9,080 bases of DNA from Saprospiraceae bacterium (GTDB lineage Bacteria; Bacteroidota; Bacteroidia; Chitinophagales; Saprospiraceae), in NCBI GenBank assembly GCA_025455635.1, contig JALOMF010000137.1, forward strand, positions 1 to 9,080, in the 5' to 3' direction. The translations under genes and the position numbers were made by a program. Under the pieces are notes generated by a model that saw only the letters and a list, made by a program, of their open reading frames with translations, was not told where the DNA came from and made no database searches. Below are positions 6,348 to 9,080 of this stretch, in pieces. Each line of letters starts with the position of its first letter. Position 1 is the stretch's first letter.

Positions 6348-6381
6348 AATCGTAAATCGTAAATCCCTAAATCGTAAATCC
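6348..6381 (+). repeat. AATCGTA heptamer array upstream of the cytochrome gene promoter
   Basis: The order is AATCGTA, AATCGTA, AATCCCTA (8 bases), AATCGTA, AATCC. It shares the AATC start and AATCC end with the AATCCGC arrays at 41-75 and 116-150. It ends 4 bases before the -7 box at 6386. The rest of the gap after the regulator gene (6280-6347) holds only a weak 5-bp hairpin, ATTGC/GCAAT at 6305-6317, with no U-run, so no clear terminator is seen. Confidence 0.9.
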
Positions 6382-6385
6382 AACT

Positions 6386-6393
6386 TATCTTTG
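6386..6393 (+). promoter_or_regulatory. -7 promoter box TATCTTTG for the cytochrome/PA14 lipoprotein gene
   Basis: This is a perfect TAnnTTTG match 41 bases before the ATG at 6435, implying a leader of about 35 bases. The expected -33 region is occupied by the heptamer array instead of a TTG element, so an activator bound there could substitute for it. Confidence 0.55.
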
Positions 6394-6434
6394 GCCGCCC
6401 CAAGCCACCAGCAAAATTCAAAGCACTCAGAATT

Positions 6435-9080
6435 ATGAAACTAACCTGTCGCTTGTTGCTGCTCGCAGCGCTTTTCCCCTTCGTTTTTTCCTGTAAAAAA
6501 GAAGCCACCAACTACGACCGCCCTCAAGACCCGTGGGTGTTCCGCTCGGTGCTCGACTCCATCCCCCGCATCGCCACGGTGGGCCTCCACGACGACATGT
6601 GGGTGGCCTACAACACCGCCAACTGCTCGGTTTACAAAGCTTGGAAAGGCTCCGTGAACTTCGACGGGGCGGTTTACACGACCGTGCACGGCCCACAGCC
6701 ATCAAGCATCGGCAATAGCTGGTTCGTGAACAAGCATGAAAACCCTTGGCTGGTCGTCGTGGGCGGCAAGGAAGAAGCGCCAAAACTACAGTACCGGGGC
6801 CACCGCTTCGAAAAAGGGCAGGTCACACTGAACTACGAACTGCAATTGGCCGACGGCAAAACCATCAAGGTGAACGAGCGGCCAGAGTACGCTACCAAAG
6901 GCGAGCAAGCTGGCCTCGAACGGGTCTTCACCACCAGCGATGTGCCCGACGGCGCAAAGGTCGTTTTGAAAACAAACCTCAGCTCCATCAGCCTCGAAAG
7001 TGCCGTGGAAACCGACGGCCAGTGGCAAGCCACAGGCAAAACCGACCGGGAATTCAACGGCCTGAAAGGGCTTGATTTGGACGGCCAGCTCACGCTGAAA
7101 TCCAACGGCAGTACCCGCTTCGCAGCGTTTTTTACCAAAAAACCGATGGTGGAGAACATGAACAAAATCGAGGGCGACGAGGAGGCGGAGACCCTGCCGC
7201 TCGGTCTGCGCCTCATCGGAAAATCGGACTGCAAAAGCTGCCACAACCCCACCGTGCAGACCGTTGGGCCAGCTTACGTGGACATTGCAACCCGCTACCG
7301 CAACACCGCCGACAACGTGGCCACCCTCGTGGCGAAGGTGAAAAACGGCGGCGCTGGCAACTGGGGCCAAGCTGCCATGAGCGCCCACGCCGACCTGCCA
7401 GACACGGACGTGGAACTGATGGTGAAATACATCATGGGGTTGGATAGCGTGGAAGAAGCCAAGCTCGCCGCATTGCCCGAAAACAAGGTCAGCACCACCG
7501 CCCTCGAACCCGTCACGAGCGTGAAGGAGGAGGATATTTACCCCGGTGCCATCCTCAAGGTTTACCAATTTGTGGACAAAAGAAAACTGACGAAAGTGGC
7601 CGATATGCAGCCGCTGCCAAAGCCGATTTACGTGGGCATCCAGCCCAAGCTACACGCCACCGCCGCCGATTTTGGCGACCTGGTGGATAATTTCGGACTC
7701 GTTGCCGAAGGCTTCCTGAAAATACCCAAGGACAACCTTTACACCTTCCGTACCGTCAGCGACGATGGCAGCATCCTTTACATCGGTGAAACAAAAGTGG
7801 TGGACAACGACGGCCTCCACGGCGACGAACCGAAGGACGGCGACATCATGCTCAAGGCGGGGCTGCACCCTTTCCGTTTGGAGTATTTCGAGTCCGGCGG
7901 CGGCAACATGATTTCGATGCAATGGAAGACGCCGGAGGGCAAGTTTGAAATCGTGCCGAACGCCATTTTGGCACACGACAAAAACCTGCAACCAGCGATG
8001 GCGGGCAACATGACCTTCGGCGCTGGCTCACAGATACCCGGCGACAAGGCGCACGAGGCTGGCGTACACCCCAGCTACGACCTTGCGCAAGCACGGCCCA
8101 ATGATTTCCTCCCGAAAGTCGGCGGGATGGACTTCCTCTCCGATGGCCGCCTCGTGGTGAGCACTTGGGACGCAGAGGGCGGGGTTTACATCGTGGAAAA
8201 TGCCCAGAGCGGCGACCCTGCCAAGATGAAGTACAAGAAAATCGCCAATGGCCTCGCCGAGCCGCTCGGCCTGAAAGTGGTCAACGATGTGATTTATGTT
8301 TTGCAAAAACAAGAGCTGACCAAACTCGTGGACAACGACAAGGACGGCATCATTGACGAGTATTATACACTTTGCAATAGCTGGGGCGTGAGTTCGAACT
8401 TCCACGAATTTGCCTTCGGCCTTGTTTACAAGGACGGCCATTTCTACGGCAGCCTTGCCACAGACATCCTGCCCGGCGGCGCTGGCGCTCCCACCCAGCC
8501 GAAAGACCGGGGACGCACCTTCAAAATCAGCGAAAAAGACGGCAGCATCGAGTTCATCGCCAGCGGCCTGCGCACCCCCAACGGCATCGGCATCGGCGTG
8601 GACGGCGAGATTTTCAACGCCGACAATCAGGGCGATTGGCTGCCAAGCAGCAAAATCAACCATATCACCCCCGGCGCTTTCTTCGGCAGCCGGGCAGTGG
8701 ACTTCGAGGGCACGGCCAATTTGACCATGAAACAGCCCGTGGTCTGGCTGCCACAAGATGAAATTGGCAACTCGCCCGGCACCCCGCTGGCCTTCACCGA
8801 TGACAGCCCGTACAAGGGCCAGCTGATGCACGGCGAGGTGACGCACGGCGGCGTGAAGCGGGTTTTCGTGGAAAAAATCAACGGCGAGTACCAAGGCTGC
8901 GTGTTCCGTTTCACGCAGGGCCTGGAGGCGGGCGTGAACCGCATGGTCTGGGGCCCGGACGGGGCGCTCTACGTCGGCTGCATCGGCAACCCCGGCAACT
9001 GGCGGGACATGAACGGCGACAAGCTCTGGTACGGCCTTCAGCGGCTGAAATTCAATGGAAAACCCGCTTTTGAAATGCTG
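6435..9080 (+). CDS. Lipoprotein with cytochrome c, PA14 and dehydrogenase-like beta-propeller domains (3' end outside window)
   Basis: From ATG 6435 the frame is open for 882 codons to the last base, with no stop, so the protein is longer. MKLTCRLLLLAALFPFVFSC is a lipoprotein signal with Cys20 as the likely lipidated residue, followed by KKE. Residues about 30-250 form a domain I recall from Bacteroidota cytochrome proteins but cannot name. A class I cytochrome c spans about 258-336: heme motif CKSCH (266-270), likely axial Met315 in GNWGQAAMSAH. A PA14 domain covers about 368-505 (SDDGSILYIG, AGLHPFRLEYFE), often carbohydrate-binding. From about 540 a beta-propeller like soluble sugar/sorbosone dehydrogenases follows (GMDFLSDGRLVVSTW, GLRTPNGIGIG, VWGPDGALYVG). 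It includes an EF-hand-like loop DNDKDGIIDE at 633-642. Inference: an envelope-anchored oxidoreductase that passes electrons to its own heme. Substrate and cofactor are unknown. It lies downstream of the LytTR regulator but has its own -7 box. Confidence 0.88.
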   Translation, partial: MKLTCRLLLLAALFPFVFSCKKEATNYDRPQDPWVFRSVLDSIPRIATVGLHDDMWVAYNTANCSVYKAWKGSVNFDGAVYTTVHGPQPSSIGNSWFVNKHENPWLVVVGGKEEAPKLQYRGHRFEKGQVTLNYELQLADGKTIKVNERPEYATKGEQAGLERVFTTSDVPDGAKVVLKTNLSSISLESAVETDGQWQATGKTDREFNGLKGLDLDGQLTLKSNGSTRFAAFFTKKPMVENMNKIEGDEEAETLPLGLRLIGKSDCKSCHNPTVQTVGPAYVDIATRYRNTADNVATLVAKVKNGGAGNWGQAAMSAHADLPDTDVELMVKYIMGLDSVEEAKLAALPENKVSTTALEPVTSVKEEDIYPGAILKVYQFVDKRKLTKVADMQPLPKPIYVGIQPKLHATAADFGDLVDNFGLVAEGFLKIPKDNLYTFRTVSDDGSILYIGETKVVDNDGLHGDEPKDGDIMLKAGLHPFRLEYFESGGGNMISMQWKTPEGKFEIVPNAILAHDKNLQPAMAGNMTFGAGSQIPGDKAHEAGVHPSYDLAQARPNDFLPKVGGMDFLSDGRLVVSTWDAEGGVYIVENAQSGDPAKMKYKKIANGLAEPLGLKVVNDVIYVLQKQELTKLVDNDKDGIIDEYYTLCNSWGVSSNFHEFAFGLVYKDGHFYGSLATDILPGGAGAPTQPKDRGRTFKISEKDGSIEFIASGLRTPNGIGIGVDGEIFNADNQGDWLPSSKINHITPGAFFGSRAVDFEGTANLTMKQPVVWLPQDEIGNSPGTPLAFTDDSPYKGQLMHGEVTHGGVKRVFVEKINGEYQGCVFRFTQGLEAGVNRMVWGPDGALYVGCIGNPGNWRDMNGDKLWYGLQRLKFNGKPAFEML

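Noticed and set aside
6786..7568. 260-codon minus-strand open frame
   Set aside because: It lies antisense to the cytochrome/PA14 frame, whose heme motif and PA14 motifs are clear; the antisense product has no recognisable domain.
8028..8894. 288-codon minus-strand open frame
   Set aside because: It is antisense to the beta-propeller part of the lipoprotein gene and arises from its GC-rich codon pattern; no plausible domain or promoter.

Overview
The window looks like chromosomal DNA of a Bacteroidota bacterium, most likely of the Saprospiria/Chitinophagia type. Four things point there: a secreted protein with a type IX secretion (T9SS) C-terminal sorting domain, a LytS/LytTR-type two-component pair, start codons preceded by TAnnTTTG -7 boxes rather than Shine-Dalgarno sequences, and DUF1697 and DUF5694-like families common in that phylum. 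No rRNA, tRNA, transposase, phage gene or CRISPR array was seen. The family and organism calls come from reading the sequence, not from database searches.

Layout, left to right. Bases 1-704 hold the 3' part of a VanX/DdpX-type D-Ala-D-Ala dipeptidase. Its N-terminal linker is built from an exact in-frame 75-bp tandem duplication that contains AATCCGC heptamer arrays and C7 tracts. A DUF1697 gene (707-1225, minus) converges on it with a 2-base gap. After a divergent promoter region comes an unrecognised exported protein (1412-2527, plus). It converges on a small Ig-like T9SS cargo protein (2560-3423, minus), with a hairpin filling the 32-base gap. Next is an exported DUF5694-like protein with two GxxH motifs (3528-4367, minus). 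Divergent from it is a LytS-type sensor kinase (4550-5581), overlapped by 4 bases by its LytTR response regulator (5578-6279). Finally a long frame runs open from 6435 to the window edge. It encodes a lipoprotein combining an N-terminal Bacteroidota domain, a class I cytochrome c, a PA14 domain and a dehydrogenase-like beta-propeller.

Most genes are cell-envelope or periplasmic proteins, and apart from the kinase/regulator pair they do not form an obvious single pathway. The regulator lies directly upstream of the cytochrome gene, and direct or inverted repeats precede both promoters, so local regulation by the LytTR protein is a testable hypothesis.

The most unusual signal is the heptamer repeat. 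One form (AATCCGC) sits inside a coding frame, where a one-unit change would shift the frame. A related form (AATCGTA) sits immediately upstream of the cytochrome gene's -7 box.
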